A stretch of DNA of 25,144 nucleotides, taken from DASZZV01 sp035544835 (lineage in GTDB: Bacteria; Acidobacteriota; Thermoanaerobaculia; Gp7-AA8). The notes below the pieces were generated by a model. The model searched no databases. It was not told the origin of the DNA and was given only the letters and a program-made list of their open reading frames with translations. The stretch lies in the NCBI GenBank assembly GCA_035544835.1, contig DASZZV010000357.1, forward strand, positions 1 through 25,144. The letters are read 5' to 3'. A program made the translations under genes and the position numbers. Of this stretch, positions 7,519 to 15,109 are shown piece after piece. Within the stretch, counting starts at the first letter, position 1, and each line of letters opens with the position of its first letter.

Positions 7519-8497
7519 AAAGACCTACCGTGACGCCATTCACGAGGCACTCATCGAAGAGATGAATCGTGACGAGAATGTGCTCCTTCTCGGAGAAGAC
7601 ATCGGGGTCTACGAGGGCACGTTTCGAATCACTGCCGGTCTTTTGAAACGGTTCGGTGGACGCCGCGTCATCGATACGCCGATCGCCGAAGCGGGGATGA
7701 TCGGAACGGCCATCGGAATGGCCATGCTTGGTTTGCGCCCGATCGTCGAGATGATGACCTTCAACTTCGCGCTCGTAGCGGCCGATCAGATTCTCAATCA
7801 TGCCGCCAAGATCCGGTACTTCTCCGGCGGACAGGTAGACATTCCCCTGGTGATCCGCGGGCCGCACGGCGCCGGAGTTCAGCTCTCCGCCCAGCACTCG
7901 CAGAGTTTTGAATCGTTCTACGGTCACTTCCCGGGGATCAAGGTTGTTACGCCCTCTACTCCGGCCGATGCCAAGGCCTTTCTGAAGACCGCCATCCGCG
8001 GAAAGGATCCCGTGGTTTTTTTAGAGAGCGCGGCTCTTTACGGCTTGAAGGGCGAGGTGCCGGATGACGTCGACGCCGTCGAGCCGTTCGGCGTCTCGAA
8101 GGTCGTGCGCCAGGGATCGGACGTCACCATCGTCAGCTACGGACGCATGCTGCATCTGGGACTCCACGCCGCCGAGAAGCTCTCCGCCGAGGAAGGGATC
8201 GAAGCGGAAGTCATCGACCTCCGCACGATTCGTCCGCTCGATCTGAAGCCGGTCTTCGCCTCGGTCGGCAAGACGCATCGCGCCGTCGTCATCCAGGAGC
8301 AGTGGAAACCTTTCGGCGCAGCCGCCGAGATCGCCGCCAGCATCACCGAAGCTGTTTTCGACGAGCTGGATGCCCCGGTGGAACGGGTTACGGGCCAGGA
8401 CGTCCCGATGCCCTACGCACGCAATCTGGAGTTGTTGGCGGTCCCCCAGGAAGAGCATGTGATCAATGCAGTGCACAAGGTGCTATATAGAAACTAG
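7511..8497 (+). CDS. pdhB: 2-oxoacid (pyruvate) dehydrogenase E1 component, beta subunit
   Basis: This 328-aa protein is the partner of the preceding alpha subunit in the heterotetrameric E1. It has the usual length of E1-beta (about 325 aa). Visible features are LLLGEDIGVYEGTF (26-39), the thiamine-contacting Glu60 in DTPIAE, the QHSQS block with His129, and the C-terminal transketolase domain ending in the TGQDVPMPYA region near the end. It has no N-terminal lipoyl domain, unlike the alphaproteobacterial form. The TTG start at 7511 is favoured by a strong GGAGG, and it overlaps the E1-alpha stop by 8 nt. Its stop codon lies at the outer edge of the 18-bp inverted repeat that separates it from E2. 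Confidence 0.92.
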   Translation: MAEKTYRDAIHEALIEEMNRDENVLLLGEDIGVYEGTFRITAGLLKRFGGRRVIDTPIAEAGMIGTAIGMAMLGLRPIVEMMTFNFALVAADQILNHAAKIRYFSGGQVDIPLVIRGPHGAGVQLSAQHSQSFESFYGHFPGIKVVTPSTPADAKAFLKTAIRGKDPVVFLESAALYGLKGEVPDDVDAVEPFGVSKVVRQGSDVTIVSYGRMLHLGLHAAEKLSAEEGIEAEVIDLRTIRPLDLKPVFASVGKTHRAVVIQEQWKPFGAAAEIAASITEAVFDELDAPVERVTGQDVPMPYARNLELLAVPQEEHVINAVHKVLYRN

Positions 8498-8555
8498 CTG
8501 CTAGCTTCTAGCTAAAACCTAGCAGCTAAAAGCTAGAAGCTAGAAGCTAGCAGCT
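8496..8555. repeat. 18-bp inverted repeat between E1-beta and E2
   Basis: Arms AGCTGCTAGCTTCTAGCT (8496-8513) and AGCTAGAAGCTAGCAGCT (8538-8555) are perfect complements, separated by a 24-nt loop that itself contains more CTAGC/AGAAGC units. The E1-beta stop codon (8495-8497) touches the left arm, and the E2 Shine-Dalgarno (GAGG, 8564-8567) begins 9 nt after the right arm. The hairpin in the transcript could tune E2 expression, protect mRNA ends or attenuate transcription. There is no U-tract, so a simple terminator is unlikely. The sequence is unlike its GC-rich surroundings. Confidence 0.85.
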
Positions 8556-8574
8556 GATTCTTCGAGGTAAATCG

Positions 8575-9927
8575 ATGTCCGAGATATTCATGCCCAAGAT
8601 GGGCGATGCGATGACGGAAGGAAAGGTCATTCGCTGGTATAAGAAAGCTGGCGACCCGGTGAAGAAAGGGGAGCCTGTGCTGGAGATCGAGACCGACAAA
8701 GTGAACCTCGATCTCGAAGCTGAAGAGGATGGAATCATCGATCAGGTTCAGGTCGAGGCCGGAGCAACGGCCCAGGTTGGGGCTACGCTGGCGACTACGC
8801 GAGCAGTCGGTTCCAAAGCCACACCGGAGTCACCGGCTCAAACAAAGGAAACCGCGCCAGCCTCGAAAGAAGCTACTCCCGCGCCAGCTCGAGCAAAGAG
8901 TTCAACCGAAGCACGAGAGGAGCGCAAACCGGCTCCAATTCAGGAAGAGGTTGTGCCCGGTGACCAGCGTGGAGCAATCGTGAAACCGTTCGCGACACCT
9001 CGGGAGACCGCACCGTCGCCGGAGTCTGTCACAAGCGAGAGGAGCTCCACGAGGTCGTCTCCGCTAGCACGAAAGATGGCGCGCGAAATGGGCGTCGACA
9101 TGGCGAGATTGCACGGCAGCGGTCCCTCGGGCCGCATCATCGCCGCCGACATCACGCAGGCTGCAAAAACAGGGGCTCCGTCGGCCGGAGGAGAAGCAGG
9201 AACTCGCCCGGCTGCGCCGCCGGTGCCGATGGCTCCTATGCAGGAATTGCAGGATCGGCAGATCCCGCTGTCGGCGATGCGCCGCACCATCGCCAAACGC
9301 CTCGTGGAGTCGCTTGGACCGGTGCCGCATTTCTTTCTCACAGTTGATCTCGACGTGACGCAGCTCCTGGGGCAGCGCGCGCAGTTGAACGAGATCGCCT
9401 CGGCCAAAGTCAGCGTGAACGATTTCGTCATCCGCGCCACGGCCCTGGCACTCCGCCACCATCCGAATGTGAATGCCAGCTTCACCCCCGAGGCCATTCA
9501 GGAGCATGGAGCCGTTCACGTAGGAATTGCCGTCGCTACACCGGAGGGGTTGATCACGCCGGTGATTCGAGACGCCGATCAGAAATCGGTGATCGATATC
9601 GCCGCTGAAGTCCGCTCGCTGGCCGATCGAGCCAAAAACCGAAAGCTCAAACCGGATGAGTATCAGGGCAGTACGTTCACGATTTCGAACCTCGGCATGC
9701 TCGGTATCGAGGAGTTCACGGCCATCATCAATCCTCCAAACGCGGCGATATTGGCGGTGGGTGCGGCGTCACAGCAGCCGGTCGTGCTGAACGGACAGAT
9801 CGTGATTCGGGATCGGATGAAGGTCACCATGTCATGCGACCACCGTGTCGTCGATGGCGCAGGCGGCGCAGAATTTCTTCGTACGCTTCGGCAATACATC
9901 GAGCAACCGCTGCGTTTGCTGCTGTAA
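8575..9927 (+). CDS. pdhC: Dihydrolipoamide acyltransferase (E2) of the 2-oxoacid dehydrogenase complex
   Basis: This 450-aa protein is the acyltransferase core that moves the acyl group from lipoate to CoA. A single lipoyl domain covers residues 1-78, with the lipoylated Lys42 in EIETDKVNL. An Ala/Pro/Glu-rich linker covers about 80-158, and a peripheral-subunit (E3/E1) binding domain 161-195 (SSPLARKMAREMGVD through GRIIAADI). The catalytic domain covers about 228-450, with the active-site block DHRVVDG (His423, Asp427). The start is supported by GAGG 7 nt upstream. It follows E1-alpha and E1-beta as the third gene. No E3 (dihydrolipoamide dehydrogenase) gene is present in the window. Substrate assignment to acetyl-CoA is inferred from family similarity. 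Confidence 0.93.
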   Translation: MSEIFMPKMGDAMTEGKVIRWYKKAGDPVKKGEPVLEIETDKVNLDLEAEEDGIIDQVQVEAGATAQVGATLATTRAVGSKATPESPAQTKETAPASKEATPAPARAKSSTEAREERKPAPIQEEVVPGDQRGAIVKPFATPRETAPSPESVTSERSSTRSSPLARKMAREMGVDMARLHGSGPSGRIIAADITQAAKTGAPSAGGEAGTRPAAPPVPMAPMQELQDRQIPLSAMRRTIAKRLVESLGPVPHFFLTVDLDVTQLLGQRAQLNEIASAKVSVNDFVIRATALALRHHPNVNASFTPEAIQEHGAVHVGIAVATPEGLITPVIRDADQKSVIDIAAEVRSLADRAKNRKLKPDEYQGSTFTISNLGMLGIEEFTAIINPPNAAILAVGAASQQPVVLNGQIVIRDRMKVTMSCDHRVVDGAGGAEFLRTLRQYIEQPLRLLL

Positions 9928-9971
9928 CCAGTTCCAGGGGACTTCCGGTATTTTCAGCGCCCGCGGGAATT

Positions 9972-10114
9972 TGTCATCCTGAGGGAGCGCTCGCGGGAGT
10001 AAAGAATCGGCAGGGAGTGAGTGCGACCGAAGGATCTCTGGTGACATGAGAGAATCTACCAACTCACGCAGCGGTGATGTCACCAAAGATCCTTCGCTGG
10101 CGCTCAGGATGACA
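9972..10114. repeat. Family C palindromic repeat, copy between E2 and the small membrane gene
   Basis: The element begins TGTCATCCTGAG (9972-9983) and ends with the exact complement CTCAGGATGACA (10103-10114). Inside, CGAAGGATCTCTGGTGACAT (10028-10047) pairs almost perfectly with ATGTCACCAAAGATCCTTCG (10077-10096). The transcript would fold into a long hairpin downstream of the dehydrogenase operon, so it may act as its terminator. Related GTCATCC ends occur at 1-150, 13412-13636 and 25005-25106. Confidence 0.8.
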
Positions 10115-10141
10115 TCAATTCTGTTAGACTGAGGATGTCCC

Positions 10142-10285
10142 TTGACAAGTGCTCTGCTGGTTTTAGCCGCCATCATTCTGCTTTGGCTGGCGCTGAGGGT
10201 CTTTCGCTTGTTTCTCCGGCTAGTTGTCCTTCTCGTCGCCGTGGTGCTGGTGGTCACTGCCGTTTACTACTTTCGTTTGAGGTGA
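10142..10285 (+). CDS. 47-aa single-pass membrane peptide
   Basis: I do not recognise a named family. A TTG start at 10142 is preceded by GAGG (10131-10134) with 7-nt spacing. It opens a 48-codon frame ending in TGA at 10283-10285. The product is MTSALLVLAAIILLWLALRV followed by a short Arg-rich stretch and a second Leu/Val run ending in TAVYYFRLR. It therefore carries one long or two tight hydrophobic segments (about 4-20 and 27-43), with Arg residues between them and at the C-terminus. Its stop codon lies within the GAGGTGA Shine-Dalgarno of the next gene, a sign of translational coupling. It heads the operon with the cysteine protein, lnt and prfB. Function is unknown; a membrane anchor or regulator of its neighbour is an inference only. 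Confidence 0.65.
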   Translation: MTSALLVLAAIILLWLALRVFRLFLRLVVLLVAVVLVVTAVYYFRLR

Positions 10286-10290
10286 TTTAT

Positions 10291-10761
10291 TTGAGTGATC
10301 GTAAATACCGCCATCGCGGTTATCAGGACAGCGACCGCCCCGCTTCCTCCGGCCCGCGTCCCCAGGGCCCACCGCCGGAATTCAGAAAAGAGCGGCTCGA
10401 AGGAGCTCCCCGCGGGCGCTCCGCCGGTGCTCCAGGACCAGAAGTCTTCCGTTGCGCCCGGTGCGGCGAAGTTCATCGTGGGGCAGCTGAGTTGGAGATT
10501 GCAGAGGACGCCCGCTGCAGTTGCGGCGTCGACCTCCACTCCTGCATCAACTGCAAGCACTTTGATACGTCGACGCAATGGGAGTGTCGCGAGCCGAACA
10601 TTCCGGCCCGTGTATCGCCCAAGGACCAACGCAACCAGTGCGCGTTGTTCGCTCCCAAGATCGTGCGTGATCTGACGGCTGACAAGGCCAGTGCATCAGC
10701 CGGCCGGCCGTCGTCGGCCGATGACGCCCGCAAAGCCTTCGAAGATCTCTTCAAGAAGTAG
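10291..10761 (+). CDS. Eight-cysteine probable zinc-binding protein, uncharacterised
   Basis: From a TTG start at 10291 (GAGGTGA 5 nt upstream) this is a 156-aa protein. The first 50 residues are Arg/Pro/Gly-rich and probably disordered. A cysteine cluster follows: C55/C58, C76/C78, C85/C88, C99 and C117, enough for two zinc sites. The second block reads HSCINCKHFD, then CREPN and a V.PKDQRNQC motif. I associate that pattern with small uncharacterised bacterial proteins, not with a known enzyme. The C-terminus is an Ala/Asp/Lys-rich helix ending AFEDLFKK. No signal peptide is visible. The reading frame is open further upstream to about 10135, but that stretch overlaps the membrane peptide in another frame and is rejected. 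The gene lies 11 nt before lnt. Confidence 0.8.
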   Translation: MSDRKYRHRGYQDSDRPASSGPRPQGPPPEFRKERLEGAPRGRSAGAPGPEVFRCARCGEVHRGAAELEIAEDARCSCGVDLHSCINCKHFDTSTQWECREPNIPARVSPKDQRNQCALFAPKIVRDLTADKASASAGRPSSADDARKAFEDLFKK

Positions 10762-10772
10762 CCCTGTGAGAA

Positions 10773-12284
10773 ATGCGGGTTAGATTCCTCCTGGCGCTCC
10801 TGACCGGAACGCTCCTCGCACTGTCGTTTCCCACGGCCGGCCTGTCGTTTCTGATCTTCATCGCCTTCGTCCCGCTGGTGCTTGCCGCGCGATCCTCACG
10901 TTCGATCTGGGAAGCCTTTCTCCTCGGTACGTTCTCCTATGCTCTGACCTGGCTGATCAACGTCCCCTGGGTCGTACACGTGATGTCGTACTACGGCGGC
11001 CTTCCTCTGCCAACCGGCGTCGCCATCTATATCGCCATGGCGTTTTATCTGGGTATCTTCGGTGGGTTCTTCGCCGTGGCCGTTTTTCTGATGCGTCTGG
11101 ATACGCGAGGGTGGCGATGGCTGGGTGTTCCGGCGGCATGGGCGGCAGCGGAATACGGCCGTACTTACATGTTCAGCGGATTTCCCTGGAACCTGATTGC
11201 CGAGTCGACGGTTAGTCTGCGGCCACTCGCCCAGCTCGGAAGCTTGATCGGTTCTTACGGAGTCGCCTTCATTCTGGCCAGCTTCTCAGCGATTCTCGGT
11301 TGGGCGCTCGTGGTCCGGACAAGGCGATCCATCGTCACTGCGGCGACGATCTCCGCTCTGGTTCTCGCCGCGTCACTTCTGACAGGAGAGATGCTTCTCC
11401 GAAGCACCCTGGCATCGATGGAGAAAGTTCCCAGTCACCTGGCAGCGATGATTCAGCCCAATATCACCCAGGAAATGAGATGGGACAGCGCAAACCTGCT
11501 GTCAATCTTCGAGCGGACGAAGGTCCTCACCGATCAGGCCGTCGAGAGAAAATCCGAGGTGGTTTTGTGGCCGGAATCGACGTTGCCGGTCGCCTTTATG
11601 ACTACTCCCTTCTGGCGCGATTACATCGAGCAGATCTCACGCGACCATCATATCGACGTCATTCTAGGATCGCTCGCCGAGGATCCGGCCGACGACACGA
11701 AGCTCTGGAACGCCGCTTATCTCATTCATGAAGGCTCCATAGCGGGGCGTTACGACAAGATGCGGCTCGTCCCTTTCGGTGAGTATGTCCCCCTGCGGAA
11801 GTACCTCTTCTTCGCGCAGAAACTCGTCCGCGCGGTGGGGGAGTTTCAGTTCGGGACGAAGGATGTTCCGCTCTCCGGAAAGTATCGTTATGGACCGGCC
11901 ATCTGCTATGAGATCACCTATCCTCGAATTGCCGCGCTCCAGGTCGAGCGCGGCGCCGAGGTCCTGATCACGATCACCAACGATGCCTGGTTCGGCGACA
12001 GTTCCGCCCCTCGGCAGCATCTCGACGCCGCCAGGTTGCGGGCCATCGAGACCGGCCGTTACATCCTTCGCGCCGGAACTACCGGCATCTCCGCGGTCAT
12101 CGATCCAACGGGCCGGATTCAAAGTGAGCTCGCTCTCAATCAGGAGGGCGTGCTCGTCGACCGCTTTTCCACGCGACATTCGATCACGCCTTATGTAAGA
12201 TTCGGCGACTGGCCGGCGGTCGTCTCGATCCTGGCCCTCATACCCATCCTGATTACCCGAAAGAGAGTCTCCAGCCATGAATGA
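10773..12284 (+). CDS. lnt: Apolipoprotein N-acyltransferase
   Basis: This 503-aa inner-membrane enzyme adds the third acyl chain to the N-terminal Cys of lipoproteins, using phospholipid as donor, before Lol-type sorting. The N-terminal 210 residues contain about six to seven membrane segments, including RFLLALLTGTLLALSF at the start and the GRTYMFSGFPWN block (129-140) typical of Lnt. The nitrilase-like domain (about 222-470) carries the catalytic triad: Glu268 in LWPEST, Lys329 in GRYDKMRLVPFGEY, and Cys378 in GPAICYEITYP. A final membrane segment lies at 479-495. Length is close to the E. coli enzyme (512 aa). The end overlaps the prfB start by 8 nt. Presence of this enzyme indicates a diderm cell envelope. 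Confidence 0.97.
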   Translation: MRVRFLLALLTGTLLALSFPTAGLSFLIFIAFVPLVLAARSSRSIWEAFLLGTFSYALTWLINVPWVVHVMSYYGGLPLPTGVAIYIAMAFYLGIFGGFFAVAVFLMRLDTRGWRWLGVPAAWAAAEYGRTYMFSGFPWNLIAESTVSLRPLAQLGSLIGSYGVAFILASFSAILGWALVVRTRRSIVTAATISALVLAASLLTGEMLLRSTLASMEKVPSHLAAMIQPNITQEMRWDSANLLSIFERTKVLTDQAVERKSEVVLWPESTLPVAFMTTPFWRDYIEQISRDHHIDVILGSLAEDPADDTKLWNAAYLIHEGSIAGRYDKMRLVPFGEYVPLRKYLFFAQKLVRAVGEFQFGTKDVPLSGKYRYGPAICYEITYPRIAALQVERGAEVLITITNDAWFGDSSAPRQHLDAARLRAIETGRYILRAGTTGISAVIDPTGRIQSELALNQEGVLVDRFSTRHSITPYVRFGDWPAVVSILALIPILITRKRVSSHE

Positions 12285-13381
12285 GGATCTGAGTACAAAG
12301 GTGCAGCAAATTCGTGATCGCCTGCAGGCGATCCGAGGTTATCTTTGACGTAGATTCCGCAAAGGGAACTCTTGCTGAGATCGAGAAGGAAATGTCGAAA
12401 GACGGGTTCTGGAACGATCCGGCAGCCGCGCAGGCCGTAGGTCGAAAGCGAAGCCTCGCTGAAAAGCGAATGAGCATGGGGCAGTCGCTCGAGAACAAAG
12501 CTGAGGAGATGGGCGTGCTCGTCGATCTTCAGAAAGAGGGAGAGGACGTTGCGGCCGATCTCACCTCTCTTGTGACACAGCTCAATGAAGAGCTCACCGG
12601 CATCGAGCTGACGATGAAGCTTTCCGGCGAGCATGATGACCGCGACGCGATCGTCTCGATTCATCCGGGCGCAGGCGGAACCGAGTCCCAGGACTGGGCC
12701 GAGATGCTGCAGCGAATGATCCTTCGTTACTGCGAGCGCAGGAAGTTCGACACGGAGACGGTCGAATACCAGGCCGGCGACGAAGCGGGGATCAAGAGCG
12801 TGACCTTCATGGTGCGCGGCGACTACGCCTACGGCTATCTGAAGTCGGAGCATGGCGTGCATCGCCTCGTGCGGATCTCGCCATTCGACGCCGCCAAGCG
12901 TCGTCATACTTCATTCGCCTCGGTGTACGTCTATCCCGACATCGACGAAGACATCGAGATCGAGATCAACGACAAAGATCTCCGCGTCGACACCTATCGT
13001 TCCTCGGGCGCGGGCGGGCAACACGTGAACGTGACTGATTCGGCTGTCCGCATCACGCACCTTCCGACCAACATCGTCGTCACCTGCCAGAACGAGCGCA
13101 GCCAGGGTAGGAATCGCGACACCGCCATGAAGCTGCTGCGGGCCAAGCTCTACCAGCTCGAGCTCGATAAGCGCAAGGAAGAGCAGGGCAAGCTGGAGGG
13201 GGAGAAGCGGGAGATCGGATTCGGCAGCCAGATCCGCTCGTACGTTCTTCAGCCCTATCAGCTGATCAAAGACCTCCGCACAGGCTACGAAGTGGGAGAT
13301 GTGCAGCGTGTCCTCGACGGTGATCTCGACGCGTTCATCGAGGCCTACCTGGCGACGCACGCGAAGTCGAAGGCCGTCTGA
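12277..13381 (+). CDS. prfB: Peptide chain release factor 2 with programmed +1 frameshift
   Basis: RF2 terminates translation at UGA and UAA. The gene begins with ATG at 12277, and 23 codons later meets an in-frame TGA (12346-12348). Reading continues in the +1 frame from GAC at 12347, giving 367 aa, about the size of E. coli RF2 (365 aa). The slippery site CTT TGA C and an upstream Shine-Dalgarno-like CGAGG match the known autoregulatory frameshift. Downstream are the codon-recognition tripeptide SPF (201-203), followed by DAAKRRHTSF, and the catalytic GGQ (246-248) inside SSGAGGQHVNVTDSAVR. An ATG 4 nt later (12281) is out of frame with the slip. The gene overlaps lnt by 8 nt and is the last gene of its operon, followed by a hairpin. 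Confidence 0.96.
12336..12349 (+). promoter_or_regulatory. RF2 +1 programmed frameshift site
   Basis: The site holds GAGG followed by TTAT, CTT, TGA and C. The ribosome pauses at the in-frame UGA when RF2 is scarce. The GAGG paired with the 16S anti-Shine-Dalgarno then promotes slippage from CUU to UUU, so full-length RF2 is made only when needed. This is the established mechanism for bacterial prfB, and the elements are all present here. Confidence 0.93.
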
Positions 13382-13386
13382 TAGCC

Positions 13387-13410
13387 GCGTTTCTATTAAA
13401 GTAGAAACGC
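13387..13410 (+). terminator. Hairpin after prfB
   Basis: Perfect 9-bp stem GCGTTTCTA (13387-13395) and TAGAAACGC (13402-13410) with a six-base loop, starting 6 nt after the prfB stop codon. There is no run of T residues after it, so it could be a Rho-dependent end point or an mRNA-stabilising hairpin instead of a classical intrinsic terminator. Confidence 0.55.
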
Positions 13411-13411
13411 A

Positions 13412-13636
13412 TGTCATCCCGCCCTTGCTGCTAATGACACACCCCGGGTCTTTGTGTGGCACAGGCACTCTTGCCTGTGTGGCGCGGCGTCGAGCCGCGG
13501 CGTTTCTGTTGCAACGTTGCAGGAAGCTCGGCCTCGACGGCCGACACACAGGCAAGAGTGCCTGTGCCACACAAGAGGCAACTGCGTTGTTCCGGCAACA
13601 CCGGCGCGCAGGGTCGTTCCTCGGCTCGGGATGACA
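13412..13636. repeat. Family C-like ends flanking an inverted family A copy (copy 2)
   Basis: The outer ends TGTCATCCCG (13412-13421) and CGGGATGACA (13627-13636) are exact complements and match the family C core. Nested inside is family A copy 2, with arms 13452-13479 and 13547-13574 (28 bp, extendable by 2 bp). This copy is inverted relative to copies 1 and 3 and has a divergent centre (GTTGCAACGTTGCA region). One element therefore seems to have inserted within, or been captured by, another. No gene is supported in the 376-nt gap between prfB and the NHL gene. Its 3' 100 nt are AT-richer and probably hold the NHL gene promoter. Confidence 0.75.
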
Positions 13637-13757
13637 CCCTTGGGAGCCGCAGCATAAGTCACACAATTAATTAGATTTAGGTCTACCGACAAATCCCACC
13701 TCACAACTCCCATCCCCTGATTTATTGGTATCTTCTTCGCAATAGCATCCCTTCGGT

Positions 13758-14882
13758 ATGAGCGGGCCCGGGCAGCGACGAGTTGTACTGGGTACCGCTC
13801 TTATGATCCTCTGCCTCGCTTCCGCCGCAACAGCGGCATCCTTTACCTTCAATCGTTACGCCGGGCGGGACGGTGGAGGATACGCGGACGGCTCGCGCGG
13901 AGAAGCGGCTTTCTTCTATCCCCAGGCGATTGCCACCGATTTACTCGGCAATCTGTATATCGCCGATGCGGCCAACGACGTCATCCGGAAAATCACGCCA
14001 GACGGTCTGGTCTCGACGCTGGCGGGCGCCGCGGGGTTGAGGGGAACTCGGGACGGAGTCGGGGCCGAGGCGTGGTTTGATACGCCACAGGGAGTTGCGG
14101 TCGATTCCACCGGCATGGTGTACGTTGCTGACACTGGGAACCAGACCATCCGTCGAATCACGCAGGACGGCATGGTCACCACTTTCGCGGGCCGAGTCGG
14201 TGTCAGTGGCTGGCTTGATGCGGCTGGTATCAACGCCGAATTCCGATCGCCGATCGGGCTCGCTTTTGATTCCAGCGACACGCTCTACGTCGCCGACTAC
14301 AACAATCATGCGATTCGTAAGATCGATCGCAACGGAGTGGTCTCGACCTTTGCTGGTAACCCTAATCATCCCGGATTCTCCGACGGCTTCGGACGCTCGG
14401 CGTTCTTCCTATATCCATTCGGCGTAGCCTCCTTCGGGTCGCTGGTGTTCGTTACTGACAGTGCAAACAACGTCGTTCGTGAAATCCTCAGCAGTGGCGA
14501 AGTAAAGACGGTCTATGGATCGCCGACTGAGAAAGGGAATCGGGACGGGGTGGGCTCCACGGCGCTCTTCAGCAGGCCAACGGGAATCACCGTCGATCAG
14601 ACCGGAGTCCTCTACGTCACGGATACCGACAACCATCAGGTGCGACGTCTCTCTCCCGATTTGCGCGTTGTCAGCATCGCCGGAAGTGGAGTGCGAGGTG
14701 CTTCCGATGGTGTCGGGAGCGCCGCTCAATTCGATTATCCGTTTGGAATTACGATCGATTCTCTCCAGCGGCTGTTCGTTGCCGACACTTTGAATCAGTT
14801 CATCCGTGTTGGAACCGAGGAAGGCACAGCACCACCTCCGCCGATTCCCCTATCGCACCGCGGTCGCGGCGCTCGTCGATGA
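13758..14882 (+). CDS. Secreted NHL-repeat beta-propeller protein
   Basis: This 374-aa protein starts with a signal peptide: Arg pair, hydrophobic core LGTALMILCLASAATA, probable cleavage after ATAA near residue 28. Six consecutive units of about 54 residues follow. Each has an opening P-x-G-(I/V)-A-x-D, a core (L/V)Y(V/I)AD..N..IR(K/R)I and a spacer with V.T.AG......DG.G..A.F, as in NHL-repeat propellers. The sixth unit ends at FIRVG, and a Pro-rich tail with IPLSHRGRGARR finishes the protein. No catalytic motif is visible, so binding or scaffolding at the cell surface is the best guess. The gene stands alone between two repeat-filled gaps. No clear Shine-Dalgarno precedes the ATG. Confidence 0.88.
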   Translation: MSGPGQRRVVLGTALMILCLASAATAASFTFNRYAGRDGGGYADGSRGEAAFFYPQAIATDLLGNLYIADAANDVIRKITPDGLVSTLAGAAGLRGTRDGVGAEAWFDTPQGVAVDSTGMVYVADTGNQTIRRITQDGMVTTFAGRVGVSGWLDAAGINAEFRSPIGLAFDSSDTLYVADYNNHAIRKIDRNGVVSTFAGNPNHPGFSDGFGRSAFFLYPFGVASFGSLVFVTDSANNVVREILSSGEVKTVYGSPTEKGNRDGVGSTALFSRPTGITVDQTGVLYVTDTDNHQVRRLSPDLRVVSIAGSGVRGASDGVGSAAQFDYPFGITIDSLQRLFVADTLNQFIRVGTEEGTAPPPPIPLSHRGRGARR

Positions 14883-14953
14883 CAGAATTCACGATTCACA
14901 ACTTGCCTTCATGGTCACGCGTGTTTAGCAGCGCGAAATTGAGAATAGAGGCC

Positions 14954-15087
14954 CGGAGTGGCGACATCCTGTCGCCTGGCTCGGCGCCATCCCGTGGCGC
15001 CGTCGGGTGGTGTGAACCGAAATCTTCGCGTTACCGAACGGCGGCGCGGGACGCCGCTGAGCCAGGCGGCAGGATGCCGCCACTCCG
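14954..15087. repeat. Family B palindromic repeat, copy 2
   Basis: This 134-nt element starts CGGAGTGGCG and ends with the complement CGCCACTCCG. Its internal layout matches copy 1 (2395-2527): GTCGCCTGGCTCGGCGCC near the left end, GCGGGACGCCG plus GAGCCAGGC near the right. It lies between the convergent NHL and glycosyltransferase genes. No coding sequence is supported in this 227-nt gap. Confidence 0.75.
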
Positions 15088-15109
15088 ATACTTCACCTTA
15101 CGCCCCGCG

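Noticed and set aside
10135..10290. Upstream extension of the cysteine protein
   Set aside because: It overlaps the 47-aa membrane peptide in another frame, and a good Shine-Dalgarno points to TTG at 10291.
13920..14820. Regularly spaced repeats that could suggest a CRISPR array
   Set aside because: The periodicity is about 160 nt and coding (NHL repeats); there are no short identical repeats with unique spacers.
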